A stretch of 64,000 nt of DNA from CAWVSB01 sp046710535. Lineage in GTDB: Bacteria > Pseudomonadota > Gammaproteobacteria > Pseudomonadales > CAWVSB01. Below, in pieces: positions 26,257-34,185 of the stretch (position 1 is the stretch's first letter; the number at the start of each line of letters is the position of its first letter). The stretch spans positions 1 through 64,000 of the forward strand of contig JBKEHH010000008.1 in NCBI GenBank assembly GCA_046710535.1. Reading direction: 5' to 3'. Below the pieces are notes generated by a model that made no database searches, was not told the origin of the DNA, and saw nothing but the letters and a program-made list of their open reading frames with translations. Both the position numbers and the translations under genes were made by a program.

Positions 26257-27027
26257 TTATTGCGCAGGAGGGCCCTCCAGTCGCAACAGTTTTTGATTTA
26301 CCTCACGGCGATAACCATTAAACGATTCCACCCATTCCTCAGCCTCTATAACTCGTTTAAGTAAATCTTGCTGCTGAGAGGTTAAGCTACCAGTCGACTC
26401 TTTTACTGCTTTCAAGCTTTGCGCCAAGCCGGTCATCTGAGTCTGTGATTTAACGATAGCAGTCGCGTTGTCATTGGCAACGTAGAGTTGCTCATTCAGG
26501 GCGCTAATAGCTATTTGATTGGTGCCCAGCTTAGAATCAATATTTGCATTGGTTTTTTCCAAACTGGCAATGGTTGCATTGTGCGATATGATCTTTTTAT
26601 TCTGCTCTGCCAGCGCCTTATCATGTTTGGCTAGCTCAGTTTTAGTCTTTTTCCAAACGTTATCCCACAACTTTCGTACTTCGCTATCTAACACTTTAAC
26701 CTTATCTTCAAACTGAGTATCAGACTGCATCATACTTTCATCTGTAATCGACAGGCGCTGCTCTAATGCCTGCATATTTTCTTGATAAGTAACTAATAGA
26801 TTACTCGACGCCTGCAGCTGCTTTTGCATCTCTGCAATCCATGCTGCCAAACCTACCAAACCTATTACGGCAATAACCAACATTAACTTAGTACCGCTAC
26901 TCGAGCCTTTCGCAGCGGGAGCACCCGCACTTTTTTTCACCATTCCATTACTGGACTTTCTATCACCTCTATCGGCAATAAGTGGTGTGGATGATAAAAC
27001 CGGATCTTCATCGCGACGTGACGGCAT
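26257..27027 (-). CDS. single-pass membrane coiled-coil protein, unrecognised
   Basis: I do not recognise this 256-aa protein. Its N-terminal 45 residues are basic and Ser/Gly/Ala-rich, followed by one hydrophobic segment (KLMLVIAVIGLVGLAAWI, about 47-64). The remaining 190 residues are low in Pro and Cys and rich in Gln, Lys, Glu and Asn with heptad-like spacing, pointing to a long periplasmic coiled coil. It ends LRLEGPPAQ. It lies 51 bp upstream of the fumarase gene on the same strand and is divergent from the PuuD-like gene. A structural or envelope-scaffold role is possible but unsupported. Confidence 0.75.
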   Translation of the reverse strand: MPSRRDEDPVLSSTPLIADRGDRKSSNGMVKKSAGAPAAKGSSSGTKLMLVIAVIGLVGLAAWIAEMQKQLQASSNLLVTYQENMQALEQRLSITDESMMQSDTQFEDKVKVLDSEVRKLWDNVWKKTKTELAKHDKALAEQNKKIISHNATIASLEKTNANIDSKLGTNQIAISALNEQLYVANDNATAIVKSQTQMTGLAQSLKAVKESTGSLTSQQQDLLKRVIEAEEWVESFNGYRREVNQKLLRLEGPPAQ

Positions 27028-27134
27028 TGATTCAATTCCTTAGGCCAATAAAACATTACAGTACGCATGGTTAAACAAGCTATTTATGCTTAAGTTTCCC
27101 ATTAGTGCAAAAATTGCTGCACTAGCTAGGCTAA

Positions 27135-27151
27135 AACTATACTATATAGTT
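27135..27151. promoter_or_regulatory. palindrome over a candidate -10 of the PuuD-like gene
   Basis: AACTATA-CTA-TATAGTT is a perfect 7-bp inverted repeat containing TATACT, a candidate -10 box for the gene starting at 27217. A weak TTGCTG stands 18 bp upstream as a possible -35. A palindrome over a -10 would suit a repressor, but no regulator is identified. Confidence 0.4.
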
Positions 27152-27216
27152 ACTAATAACTTGTACCATCTTATGTGGACAGGATAACAAAAATTACAAA
27201 CTAACAGGAGATTCCT

Positions 27217-27855
27217 ATGGGCGATATTATATTTATGGATTTGCTAGTCCGCTGGCTACATGTCTTATTCGGTATTACGTGGATCGGTCTACTTTATTAC
27301 TTCAACTTCGTACAAGGCGAATACTTTAAAGAAGCTGAGCCTGCGGCTAAATCAGATGCCGTAGCCAAACTAGCACCACGTGCGCTTTGGTGGTTCCGTT
27401 GGGGTGCGATGTTCACCTTCATCACTGGTATAGTTTTGTTGGCATGGGTGGGCGCTAGAGCAAACTCATACATCATGATGGGTGCCCTAATGGGAACCTT
27501 CATGTTCCTAAATGTATGGCTAATAATTTGGCCGAACCAAAAAATTGTTATTGGCTTGAAGGAAGGTGATAAAGCCGCTGCCGCTGCTAAAGCTGGTCTA
27601 GCGTCACGTACCAATACTCTATTTTCAGCGCCAATGACATTAGGAATGCTTGGTTCTGCTCACGGCGCTGGAGCCGGCTTAATACCGTTAACATCATCAA
27701 TATCTGCTGGATTTTGGGCAGTATTAGCGATCATCATTGCACTACAAATTAATGCTGTTATTGGCAAGCAAGGACCAATGACGTCTGTTAAAGGTGTTAT
27801 TCACTGTTCTATCGCGCTAACATTTGTATTCGTAGCGCTTCTACAATTCGTATAG
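27217..27855 (+). CDS. PuuD-like membrane protein (urate hydroxylase N-terminal domain only)
   Basis: The 212-aa protein is an integral membrane protein of the urate-oxidase-N family (PuuD). It has about five or six hydrophobic segments and the family start LLVRWLHVLFGITWIGLLYYFNFVQG, given here in part. Full-length PuuD (about 400 aa) adds a C-terminal cytochrome c domain and oxidises urate to feed electrons to the respiratory chain. That domain and any CxxCH are missing here. No purine-catabolism gene is nearby, so urate oxidation is doubtful. Conserved His and Trp in the first helix could bind heme. AGGAG lies 6 nt before the ATG. A terminator follows at once. Confidence 0.75.
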   Translation: MGDIIFMDLLVRWLHVLFGITWIGLLYYFNFVQGEYFKEAEPAAKSDAVAKLAPRALWWFRWGAMFTFITGIVLLAWVGARANSYIMMGALMGTFMFLNVWLIIWPNQKIVIGLKEGDKAAAAAKAGLASRTNTLFSAPMTLGMLGSAHGAGAGLIPLTSSISAGFWAVLAIIIALQINAVIGKQGPMTSVKGVIHCSIALTFVFVALLQFV

Positions 27856-27870
27856 AGTTGTAAGTAAATC

Positions 27871-27899
27871 AAAAGACCGCTGTGGCGGTCTTTTTTTTG
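27871..27899 (+). terminator. rho-independent terminator of the PuuD-like gene
   Basis: AAAGACCGC-TGTG-GCGGTCTTT is a strong stem with a 4-nt loop, followed by a run of eight T, about 16 nt after the stop codon. Confidence 0.9.
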
Positions 27900-27984
27900 T
27901 CTACAATATAAGTTACTAGGCTGGTATTTTACCCAATTAAAGATACTATCAAACTGACAATAACAATAAGACAGAGAACAAACC

Positions 27985-28263
27985 ATGACGCGAGTCAACG
28001 TTAGTCAAAATCACAATAAAAGCGATGACGAAGTTCGAAAAATTGTTAATACGCTAGCCGATGATTTAAAAACTCGCTATGGCATAAATCCAAACTGGAA
28101 AGGTGATAGTTTAGTAAGTTTTAAACGCAGAGGTGTTAGTGGCCAGCTAAAAATATCGCCCAGTAGAGTCAGTATAGACTTAGATATCGGTTTTTTACTC
28201 AGCGCTTACTCAGGGATAATAAAGTCAGAACTAACAGCGATAATGGCTAAAAAACTTGGCTAA
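27985..28263 (+). CDS. polyhydroxyalkanoic acid system family protein
   Basis: This 92-aa protein matches the small PHA-granule-region family (PF09650/TIGR02610 type): a conserved His near the N-terminus (SQNHNKSDDEVRKIVNTLA), a central WKGDSLVSFKRRGVSGQLKI, and a C-terminal helix. Homologues often sit near PHA synthesis or granule genes, but their biochemical role is not clear. No phaC, phaP or phasin gene is nearby. It stands between two terminators, so it is a single-gene unit. Confidence 0.78.
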   Translation: MTRVNVSQNHNKSDDEVRKIVNTLADDLKTRYGINPNWKGDSLVSFKRRGVSGQLKISPSRVSIDLDIGFLLSAYSGIIKSELTAIMAKKLG

Positions 28264-28279
28264 CTAAAACTTAAGATAA

Positions 28280-28308
28280 AAAAAACCCCGATTTATTCGG
28301 GGTTTTTT
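28280..28308. terminator. bidirectional terminator (PHA-family gene / groEL)
   Basis: AAAAAACCCCGA (28280-28291) and its complement (28297-28308) form a hairpin with a 5-nt loop. It has A/T runs on both sides and lies between convergent gene ends. Confidence 0.9.
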
Positions 28309-28329
28309 ATGCTTAGCTGGAAAGCTGGG

Positions 28330-29970
28330 TTACATCATACCTCCCATGCCTCCCATACCGCCCATACCACCCATATCAGGCATACCGCCATCTTTAGCTG
28401 GCAAGTCAGTAATCATACACTCTGTCGTAATCATAAGACCGGCAACTGAACCCGCCGCTTGTAATGCAGTACGCGTTACTTTAGCTGGATCAAGGATACC
28501 CATTTCAATCATGTCACCATATTCGCCATTAGCCGCATTGTAACCAAAATTACCTTTACCGCTTTTAACTTTATCAAGAACAACTGAATCTTCATCACCA
28601 GCATTTTTAACAATTTGACGAAAAGGACTTTCCATTGCGCGAAGTGCCGCGGCGATACCAACATTTTGATCTTCGTTATCACCTTTAAGACCAGTAATGT
28701 TAGCAATAGCGCGGATAAGAGCGACACCACCACCAGCAACAACACCCTCTTCTACTGCAGCGCGAGTAGAATGCAATGCGTCTTCAACGCGAGCTTTCTT
28801 CTCTTTCATTTCCATTTCTGTGGCTGCGCCAACTTTTATTACCGCAACACCTCCAGCTAGCTTAGCAACACGCTCTTGTAGCTTTTCACGATCATAATCA
28901 GACGTGGTGTTTTCAATTTGAACACGTACTTCTTTAACCCTCGCTTCAATTGCTTTGGTATCACCAGCACCGTCAACAATGACAGTGTTATCTTTATCCA
29001 TAGTAACGCGCTTAGCCGTTCCTAGATGTTCCAGTGTTACCGTTTCAAGCTCCAAACCAACTTCTTCAGCAATAACAGTGCCGCCAGTTAGAACGGCAAT
29101 ATCTTGCAACATAGCTTTACGTCGATCACCAAAACCAGGTGCTTTACAAGCTGCAACTTTAACGATGCCACGCATATTGTTAACAACTAAAGTTGCCAAA
29201 GCTTCACCTTCAACGTCTTCAGCAATAATCATTAATGGTCTGCTTGCTTTAGCAACTTGCTCTAACACAGGCAGTAGTTCACGAATGTTTGAGATTTTCT
29301 TATCAACTAACAAAATAGCAGGAGATTCTAATTCAACGCTCATGCTGTCCTGGTTGTTAATGAAGTATGGCGATAAATAACCTCGATCAAACTGCATCCC
29401 TTCAACAACATCTAATTCATTTTCCAGACCGGTGCCTTCTTCAACAGTAATAACACCTTCTTTACCGACTTTATCCATCGCCTCTGCAATGATTTGGCCA
29501 ACATTAGCGTCACTGTTAGCTGAGATAGTACCCACTTGTGCAATCGCTTTAGTGTCTGCACAGGGCTTAGCCATTGCTTGAATTTCTTCAACCGCCGCAG
29601 CTATCGCTTTATCGATACCACGCTTAAGGTCCATCGGATTCATACCCGCTGAAACAGACTTAAGGCCTTCGCTGACAATAGATTGCGCCAATACAGTCGC
29701 CGTAGTAGTACCGTCACCCGCTACGTCAGATGCTTTTGAAGCAACTTCTTTAAGCATTTGTGCGCCCATGTTGGCGAACTTGTTTTCTAACTCAATTTCT
29801 TTTGCTACCGATACACCATCTTTAGTGATAGTCGGGGCACCGAAAGATTTATCTAAAATTACATTGCGGCCTTTAGGGCCCAAAGTTGTTTTTACTGCGT
29901 CAGCTAGAATGTTTACACCTTCTAACATTTGCTGGCGAGCGCTGTTGCCAAATGCTACGTCTTTAGCCAT
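28330..29970 (-). CDS. groEL: chaperonin GroEL (60 kDa)
   Basis: GroEL is the large chaperonin subunit, a 14-mer that folds proteins with ATP. The 546-aa length is standard. The ATP-site motif DGTTTATVLAQ, the family signature AAVEEGVVAGGG, and the flexible GGM-repeat tail (MPDMGGMGGMGGMGGMM) are all present. It follows groES by 58 bp and is expressed from the CIRCE-bearing promoter at 30409-30462. Confidence 0.99.
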   Translation of the reverse strand: MAKDVAFGNSARQQMLEGVNILADAVKTTLGPKGRNVILDKSFGAPTITKDGVSVAKEIELENKFANMGAQMLKEVASKASDVAGDGTTTATVLAQSIVSEGLKSVSAGMNPMDLKRGIDKAIAAAVEEIQAMAKPCADTKAIAQVGTISANSDANVGQIIAEAMDKVGKEGVITVEEGTGLENELDVVEGMQFDRGYLSPYFINNQDSMSVELESPAILLVDKKISNIRELLPVLEQVAKASRPLMIIAEDVEGEALATLVVNNMRGIVKVAACKAPGFGDRRKAMLQDIAVLTGGTVIAEEVGLELETVTLEHLGTAKRVTMDKDNTVIVDGAGDTKAIEARVKEVRVQIENTTSDYDREKLQERVAKLAGGVAVIKVGAATEMEMKEKKARVEDALHSTRAAVEEGVVAGGGVALIRAIANITGLKGDNEDQNVGIAAALRAMESPFRQIVKNAGDEDSVVLDKVKSGKGNFGYNAANGEYGDMIEMGILDPAKVTRTALQAAGSVAGLMITTECMITDLPAKDGGMPDMGGMGGMGGMGGMM

Positions 29971-30028
29971 GATTTCTATTTCCTTAAAATTAATTGAATA
30001 ATTTGGTTAAATAAAACAATAAGCGAAA

Positions 30029-30319
30029 TTAGCTTTCTAGAACGCCATAGATATCGCTTTCGTTCATAATAATTAGCTCTTCGCCGTCAATCGTTACCGG
30101 ATTACCCGCGTATTGACCAAAAACTACCGTATCGCCTATTTTTACCGCTACAGGACGAATGTCACCGTTATCTGCTATAGCACCATCGCCTACAGCCAAA
30201 ACTTCACCTTGGGTTGGTTTTTCTTTAGCCGATCCAGTTAGTACGATACCGCCGGCAGAAACTTGCTCTTCTTCTTTGCGACGAACGACAACACGATCGC
30301 GTAATGGACGTATATTCAT
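30029..30319 (-). CDS. groES: co-chaperonin GroES (10 kDa)
   Basis: GroES caps GroEL. The 96-aa protein has the N-terminal signature NIRPLRDRVVVRRKEEE, the mobile loop SAGGIVLTGSAKEKP, and the roof-region GDTVVFGQYAG. GGAG precedes the ATG. It is the first gene of the groESL operon, with a leader of about 110 nt that carries the CIRCE element. Confidence 0.99.
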   Translation of the reverse strand: MNIRPLRDRVVVRRKEEEQVSAGGIVLTGSAKEKPTQGEVLAVGDGAIADNGDIRPVAVKIGDTVVFGQYAGNPVTIDGEELIIMNESDIYGVLES

Positions 30320-30408
30320 TGCTGTACTTCTCCAGTTTAGTTATATTTTCCACGCCCAAAAAGGGCATTTAATGTTTAAATTCAATTACTTACCTAAAAG
30401 TTAGGCGA

Positions 30409-30435
30409 TTAGCACTCGCTATGAGAGAGTGCTAA
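30409..30435. promoter_or_regulatory. CIRCE operator (HrcA binding site) of groESL
   Basis: TTAGCACTC-N9-GAGTGCTAA is an exact match to the CIRCE consensus bound by the heat-shock repressor HrcA. It lies about 90 nt upstream of groES and just downstream of the -10, covering the predicted transcription start. HrcA repression is inferred from the site; the hrcA gene is not in this window. Confidence 0.95.
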
Positions 30436-30462
30436 TAATAGGGCGGAAACCGCTATAGTCTA
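30435..30462 (-). promoter_or_regulatory. groESL promoter
   Basis: On the minus strand, TAGACT (complement 30457-30462), a 16-bp spacer and TATTAT (complement 30435-30440) make a sigma-70-like promoter directly before CIRCE. The stretch CGCCCTATTATTA is faintly like a sigma-32 -10, but no CTTGAAA-type -35 is seen. Confidence 0.55.
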
Positions 30463-30526
30463 GTGCCGCCCTTTTCGCAGCACTTAATTGGGGTGAAGCG
30501 CCAACATTTCAAGCCCCGGATGCAAA

Positions 30527-30996
30527 TTAAGGCTTATCTTTGTGCTCGGTGTATTCGCCTTCAATTATTTCGCCTTTGATACTGCTGTCTATAGATTGAG
30601 AATATTGCTGAGCACTAGTGGCGTGAAACTGACTACTAACAGTCATCTTTGATACCAAACGGCTAAATACAGTTTTTACTAGTAGTTTGCGAGTAAAAGG
30701 CAGCAGCAAGCAAAAACCGATGCCGTCAGTAATAAAACTGGGGTTAACAGCAAAGCACCACCCGCCGCTAAGGCTAAACCTTCAGCCATTTCTTGGGCCG
30801 GAACTTCTCCGCTGTTAATCTTTTGATTAGCTCGCAGCAATGTATCTAAACCCTGCTTGCGCAGCAGTGCTAAACCAATCATTGCGGTTAACAACACCAA
30901 GCCAACAGTATTTAATGCACCAATTTTGCTTCCGACTTCTATCAATAGCAGCATTTCAAAAATTGGGGTTACAACAAACAGTATAAGTAACGGCAT
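30527..30996 (-). pseudogene. fxsA: fxsA, interrupted by a one-base frameshift
   Basis: FxsA is a small cytoplasmic-membrane protein (E. coli 158 aa), named for suppressing F exclusion of phage T7. Residues 1-80 or so read normally from the ATG at 30996 (LLILFVVTPIFEMLLLIEVG, GLALLRKQGLDTLLRANQKI, AAGGALLLTP). After ALLLTP the frame is lost and stops at 30679. One missing base near 30738 would restore ALLLTPGFITDGIGFCLLLP and join the reading frame at 30527-30709 (LLPFTRKLLVKTVFSRLVS, ending in an acidic tail), giving a normal 156-aa FxsA. It may be a real mutation or a sequencing error. It lies next to groES, as in E. coli. Confidence 0.85.
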
Positions 30997-31137
30997 TAAT
31001 GGACTCCCTGGTTACACCTTTATTTAATGGGGCTGCATCGCATAATTTCAAGCGCGCTTACAACCTTAGTGTTTTGCGTTTTTTTAGCGAATCCTGCAAA
31101 CTGCGGCATTTTTCTCCACCCATTAATAGGTGAAACA

Positions 31138-31899
31138 ATGGATATTAAAGATAAAGTTATAGTGATTACTGGCGGCGGCCAAGGTTTGGGGCGTGCAATG
31201 GCATTAGTACTTGCCGCTAAAGGCGCAAAACTAGCACTAATCGACTTAAACCAAGAGAAACTAGATGAGTCTGCGCAACTATGTATCGACGCTGGCGGCG
31301 AAGGTAAAGGCTATGTCGCCAACATCGCTAAAGAGGCAGAAGTAGAACAAGTATTTAACAATATTATTGCCGATTTCGGCCAAGTTGATGTGCTGGTAAA
31401 TAATGCTGGCATTATTCGTGATTCGATGATGATCAAAGTAAGAGATGGCGAAATCACTAAGCGGATGAGCATGGCTGAATGGCAGTCTGTCATTGACGTG
31501 AATCTAACCGGTGTTTTCTTATGCGGCCGTGAAGCTGCCACCAAAATGATCGAAAAAGGCAATCAAGGCGTCATTATTAACATCTCTAGCATTTCTAAAG
31601 CTGGCAACATCGGCCAGTCTAATTACTCGGCCGCTAAAGCTGGCGTTGCCGCAATGGCTGTTACTTGGGCTAAAGAGCTAGCTCGCTTTGGTATTCGCAG
31701 CGCAGCAATTGCTCCGGGCTTTATTGCCACCGAAATGGTTGCCTCAATGAAACCAGAAGTATTGGAGAACATCTGTAAAGGTGTACCACTTAACCGTATG
31801 GGCGAGCCAGCAGAAATTGGCAAAGCCGTAGCCTACATTGTGGAAAGCGACTATTTCACTGGCCGCGTGATTGAAATGGACGGAGGTCTTAGACTGTAA
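31138..31899 (+). CDS. short-chain dehydrogenase/reductase (FabG-like)
   Basis: The 253-aa protein is a classical SDR. It has the NAD(P)-binding TGGGQGLGRAMA near residue 12, NNAG in LVNNAGIIRDSMM, the catalytic Ser in NISSISKAG, and YSAAK with catalytic Tyr/Lys. Asp at the end of beta-2 (ALIDLNQEK) favours NAD(H). It resembles 3-oxoacyl-ACP/CoA reductases, but the substrate cannot be fixed. I start at ATG 31138, with AGGTG about 5 nt upstream. An in-frame extension to 31027 would add 37 residues with no SDR homology. Confidence 0.88.
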   Translation: MDIKDKVIVITGGGQGLGRAMALVLAAKGAKLALIDLNQEKLDESAQLCIDAGGEGKGYVANIAKEAEVEQVFNNIIADFGQVDVLVNNAGIIRDSMMIKVRDGEITKRMSMAEWQSVIDVNLTGVFLCGREAATKMIEKGNQGVIINISSISKAGNIGQSNYSAAKAGVAAMAVTWAKELARFGIRSAAIAPGFIATEMVASMKPEVLENICKGVPLNRMGEPAEIGKAVAYIVESDYFTGRVIEMDGGLRL

Positions 31900-31978
31900 G
31901 TCTCTAGATTAAATTCTAAATTTATAGCCGGTACTGTTGCTGTTGTAATTGCTGACATTGCCGGTTTATCCTAACTCT

Positions 31979-32287
31979 ATGAATGATCAAGACCTGCAGG
32001 CAATTTATTTAGTTATCAACTCTATTCCCCAGGGAAAAGTAGCCACCTACGGGCAGATTGCCACTATCGCGAGCCTTCCTGGTAAAGCGAGAATGGTTGG
32101 CAACATACTGTCTCGTCTCCCACAAGGTTCAACTATACCTTGGCATCGCGTAATAAACGCGGCAGGGAAAATATCACTACCAGAAGGAAGCGGTGCCTAT
32201 GAAGTACAACAACGGCGCCTAAAACAAGAGGGCATAGAATTTAACGGTTCAAGAATAAAACTTAAAATTTATCAGTGGGTAAATTAA
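31979..32287 (+). CDS. alkyltransferase-like protein (Atl, MGMT family)
   Basis: This 102-aa protein is the DNA-binding domain of O6-alkylguanine alkyltransferase (PQGKVATYGQIATIA, GNILSRLPQGS). The reactive PCHRV motif reads IPWHRVINAAGK, with Trp in place of Cys. Such Atl proteins cannot remove alkyl groups; they bind O6-alkylguanine and flag it for nucleotide excision repair. The ATG at 31979 is chosen over a TTG 30 nt upstream because it matches the family start. Its end overlaps convergent ampG by 4 nt. Confidence 0.9.
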   Translation: MNDQDLQAIYLVINSIPQGKVATYGQIATIASLPGKARMVGNILSRLPQGSTIPWHRVINAAGKISLPEGSGAYEVQQRRLKQEGIEFNGSRIKLKIYQWVN

Positions 32288-33594
32288 TGCACAGATCCCA
32301 CATTAGCCTCTATTTTATGCCTATTTAAAATTAGCATCACTACCAAAATGATGGCTGGAATACCTAAAGCGGCGGCGAGTAAAAAGAAACTGGAGTAGCT
32401 GCTAGCGTCTACAACAAACCCAGAAAAACCACTCAAAAACTTTCCCGGTAACGTCATTAGCGAACTAAACAGAGCGTACTGAGTAGCTGTATAAGTTCTA
32501 TTGGTTAAGCTAGATAAATATGCAACAAACGCAGTAGTAGCAATACCGCCACTAAGGTTGTCTGCACTAATTACCAATATCAACCAATTAATATCGGGGC
32601 CAATACTTGCCAATGTTGAAAATAATATATTGGTCAATGCAACCATCACCGCACCGACTAATAAAGGGCCGTAAAATCCATACCTGACCACTATGCTACC
32701 GCAAAGAAAAGAGCCTACTATAGTCATGAAAAAACCAAAGAATTTGACGACTTGCGCAATTTCAGTTTTAGTAAACCCTAAATCTAAATAAAAGGGATTG
32801 GCCATAATCCCCATAGTAATATCGCTAAGTCGATAGAATGCAACGAACATTAAAATCAATATAGCTAACTGCCCATTACGAGTAAAAAAATCTGAAAGTG
32901 GATTAATAACAGCCTGCTTTAATTTACTAAAAACAGAACTCTGATTATTACCAGAGCTTACTTCACCGATACCAACTACAGGCTCTGCTACTAGCAATAC
33001 CGCAACCATGACAAACCCCATAATGGCAGCCATAGATAAATAGGCCTGCGACCAACCGTAATTATCAGCAATTAAAAAAGCCCCAGCTCCAGCCACCAAC
33101 ATAGCAACTCGGTAGCCAAAAATGTACGCCGCCGACATAGCTCCTTGCAACCTTGATTCAACCGCTTCAATTCTATAAGCATCGACCGCTATATCTTGAG
33201 TCGCTGACGAAAATGCAATCAATACAGACCACAGGGCAACATGCAATAAATTAGCCTGTGGATCGATTGTTGATAAAGATATCAATCCAATAGCGATACC
33301 TAACTGCCCCGCTAAAATCCAGCTTCGCCTGCGACCAAAGCGACTCAACAATGGTAATGAGACTCTATCAACCACTGGCGACCAGATAAACTTAATAGAA
33401 TACGTGATGCCAACCCATGCAAATAGCCCGATATCGGAACGACTAACGCCGCTATCACTTAGCCATGCACTGAGAGTTGAGAACACCAATAGAAATGGCA
33501 ACCCAGCACCAAAGCCAATTATGCACATAGCTATAACGCGTGGCTTAGCGTAAACAGCGATGGCATTCCACCACGATATTTTATCGATTATCAT
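32284..33594 (-). CDS. ampG: muropeptide permease AmpG (MFS)
   Basis: AmpG imports GlcNAc-anhydroMurNAc peptides from the periplasm for cell-wall recycling and for beta-lactamase induction signalling. The 436-aa protein has about 12 hydrophobic segments, with the family features FGAGLPFLLVFSTLSAWLSD, KFIWSPVVDR and FSSATQDIAVDAYRIE. It is shorter than E. coli AmpG (491), as in some other gammaproteobacterial members. Cytosolic processing fits AmpD at 36046-36594. Confidence 0.88.
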   Translation of the reverse strand: MIIDKISWWNAIAVYAKPRVIAMCIIGFGAGLPFLLVFSTLSAWLSDSGVSRSDIGLFAWVGITYSIKFIWSPVVDRVSLPLLSRFGRRRSWILAGQLGIAIGLISLSTIDPQANLLHVALWSVLIAFSSATQDIAVDAYRIEAVESRLQGAMSAAYIFGYRVAMLVAGAGAFLIADNYGWSQAYLSMAAIMGFVMVAVLLVAEPVVGIGEVSSGNNQSSVFSKLKQAVINPLSDFFTRNGQLAILILMFVAFYRLSDITMGIMANPFYLDLGFTKTEIAQVVKFFGFFMTIVGSFLCGSIVVRYGFYGPLLVGAVMVALTNILFSTLASIGPDINWLILVISADNLSGGIATTAFVAYLSSLTNRTYTATQYALFSSLMTLPGKFLSGFSGFVVDASSYSSFFLLAAALGIPAIILVVMLILNRHKIEANVGSVH

Positions 33595-33612
33595 ACAGGC
33601 TCAAATTGATCA

Positions 33613-34095
33613 TTAGTCGCGGAAATTATCAAATTGCAGAGGCAGCTCTAGGTCTTTCTCTCGCAACAAAGTCATTACTTTCTGTAGATCATCGCGTTTC
33701 TTAGCTGTCACTCGGACATGGTCACCTTGAATAGCCGACTGAACTTTCATTTTTTCTTCTTTGATGATTTTGACAACTTTTTTACATAGCTCTGTCGATA
33801 ATCCATGTTTTAATGTCACTGCTTGCTTGACTATCTTGCCCGACTGGAGCTCATCGCCAATTTCCATGGCTTTGGGGTCAATACTGCATTTAATCAAACT
33901 AGCTCTGGGCATATCGACCATTTGTTCTAGCTGAAAATCAGCTTCAGCCATTATATCAATCGTATGATCGCTCAGCGCAAAACTTGCCTCAACACCCTTG
34001 AAATCAAAGCGGTTCTTAATCACCCGCTTCACTTGGTCGACGGCGTTGGTTAATTGATGCGTATCTACCTCAGATACTACGTCAAAGCTTGGCAT
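33613..34095 (-). CDS. yajQ: YajQ family nucleotide-binding protein
   Basis: The 160-aa protein starts MPSFDVVSEVDTHQLTNAV and matches YajQ along its length; members have been reported to bind cyclic di-GMP or nucleotides. I place the start at 34095, where AGGAGAG stands just upstream and the family start aligns. A longer in-frame ATG at 34176 would add a hydrophobic 27-residue stretch foreign to the family. It is divergent from panE. Confidence 0.9.
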   Translation of the reverse strand: MPSFDVVSEVDTHQLTNAVDQVKRVIKNRFDFKGVEASFALSDHTIDIMAEADFQLEQMVDMPRASLIKCSIDPKAMEIGDELQSGKIVKQAVTLKHGLSTELCKKVVKIIKEEKMKVQSAIQGDHVRVTAKKRDDLQKVMTLLREKDLELPLQFDNFRD

Positions 34096-34185
34096 TTTTT
34101 GCTCTCCTGTGGTTAGAAATGGATTTGATGATACTATCAGCAACCAGATAAAAACCACAGTAAACCGCAAAGACATTCACTTAAA

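Noticed and set aside
28509..29380. Several long ORFs opposite groEL (for example 28955-29380)
   Set aside because: They are shadow frames of a highly conserved gene with strong codon bias and match no protein family.
30441..30475. GGGCGG...CCGCCCTTTT hairpin read as a plus-strand terminator
   Set aside because: No plus-strand gene precedes it, and it coincides with the groESL promoter on the other strand.
31027..31137. 37-residue N-terminal extension of the SDR gene
   Set aside because: It has no SDR homology, while ATG 31138 has a good ribosome binding site and matches the family start.
34096..34176. Hydrophobic N-terminal extension of yajQ resembling a signal peptide
   Set aside because: YajQ is cytosolic and 160 aa long; the ATG at 34095 has a strong AGGAGAG. 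The extension is upstream non-coding DNA in frame.
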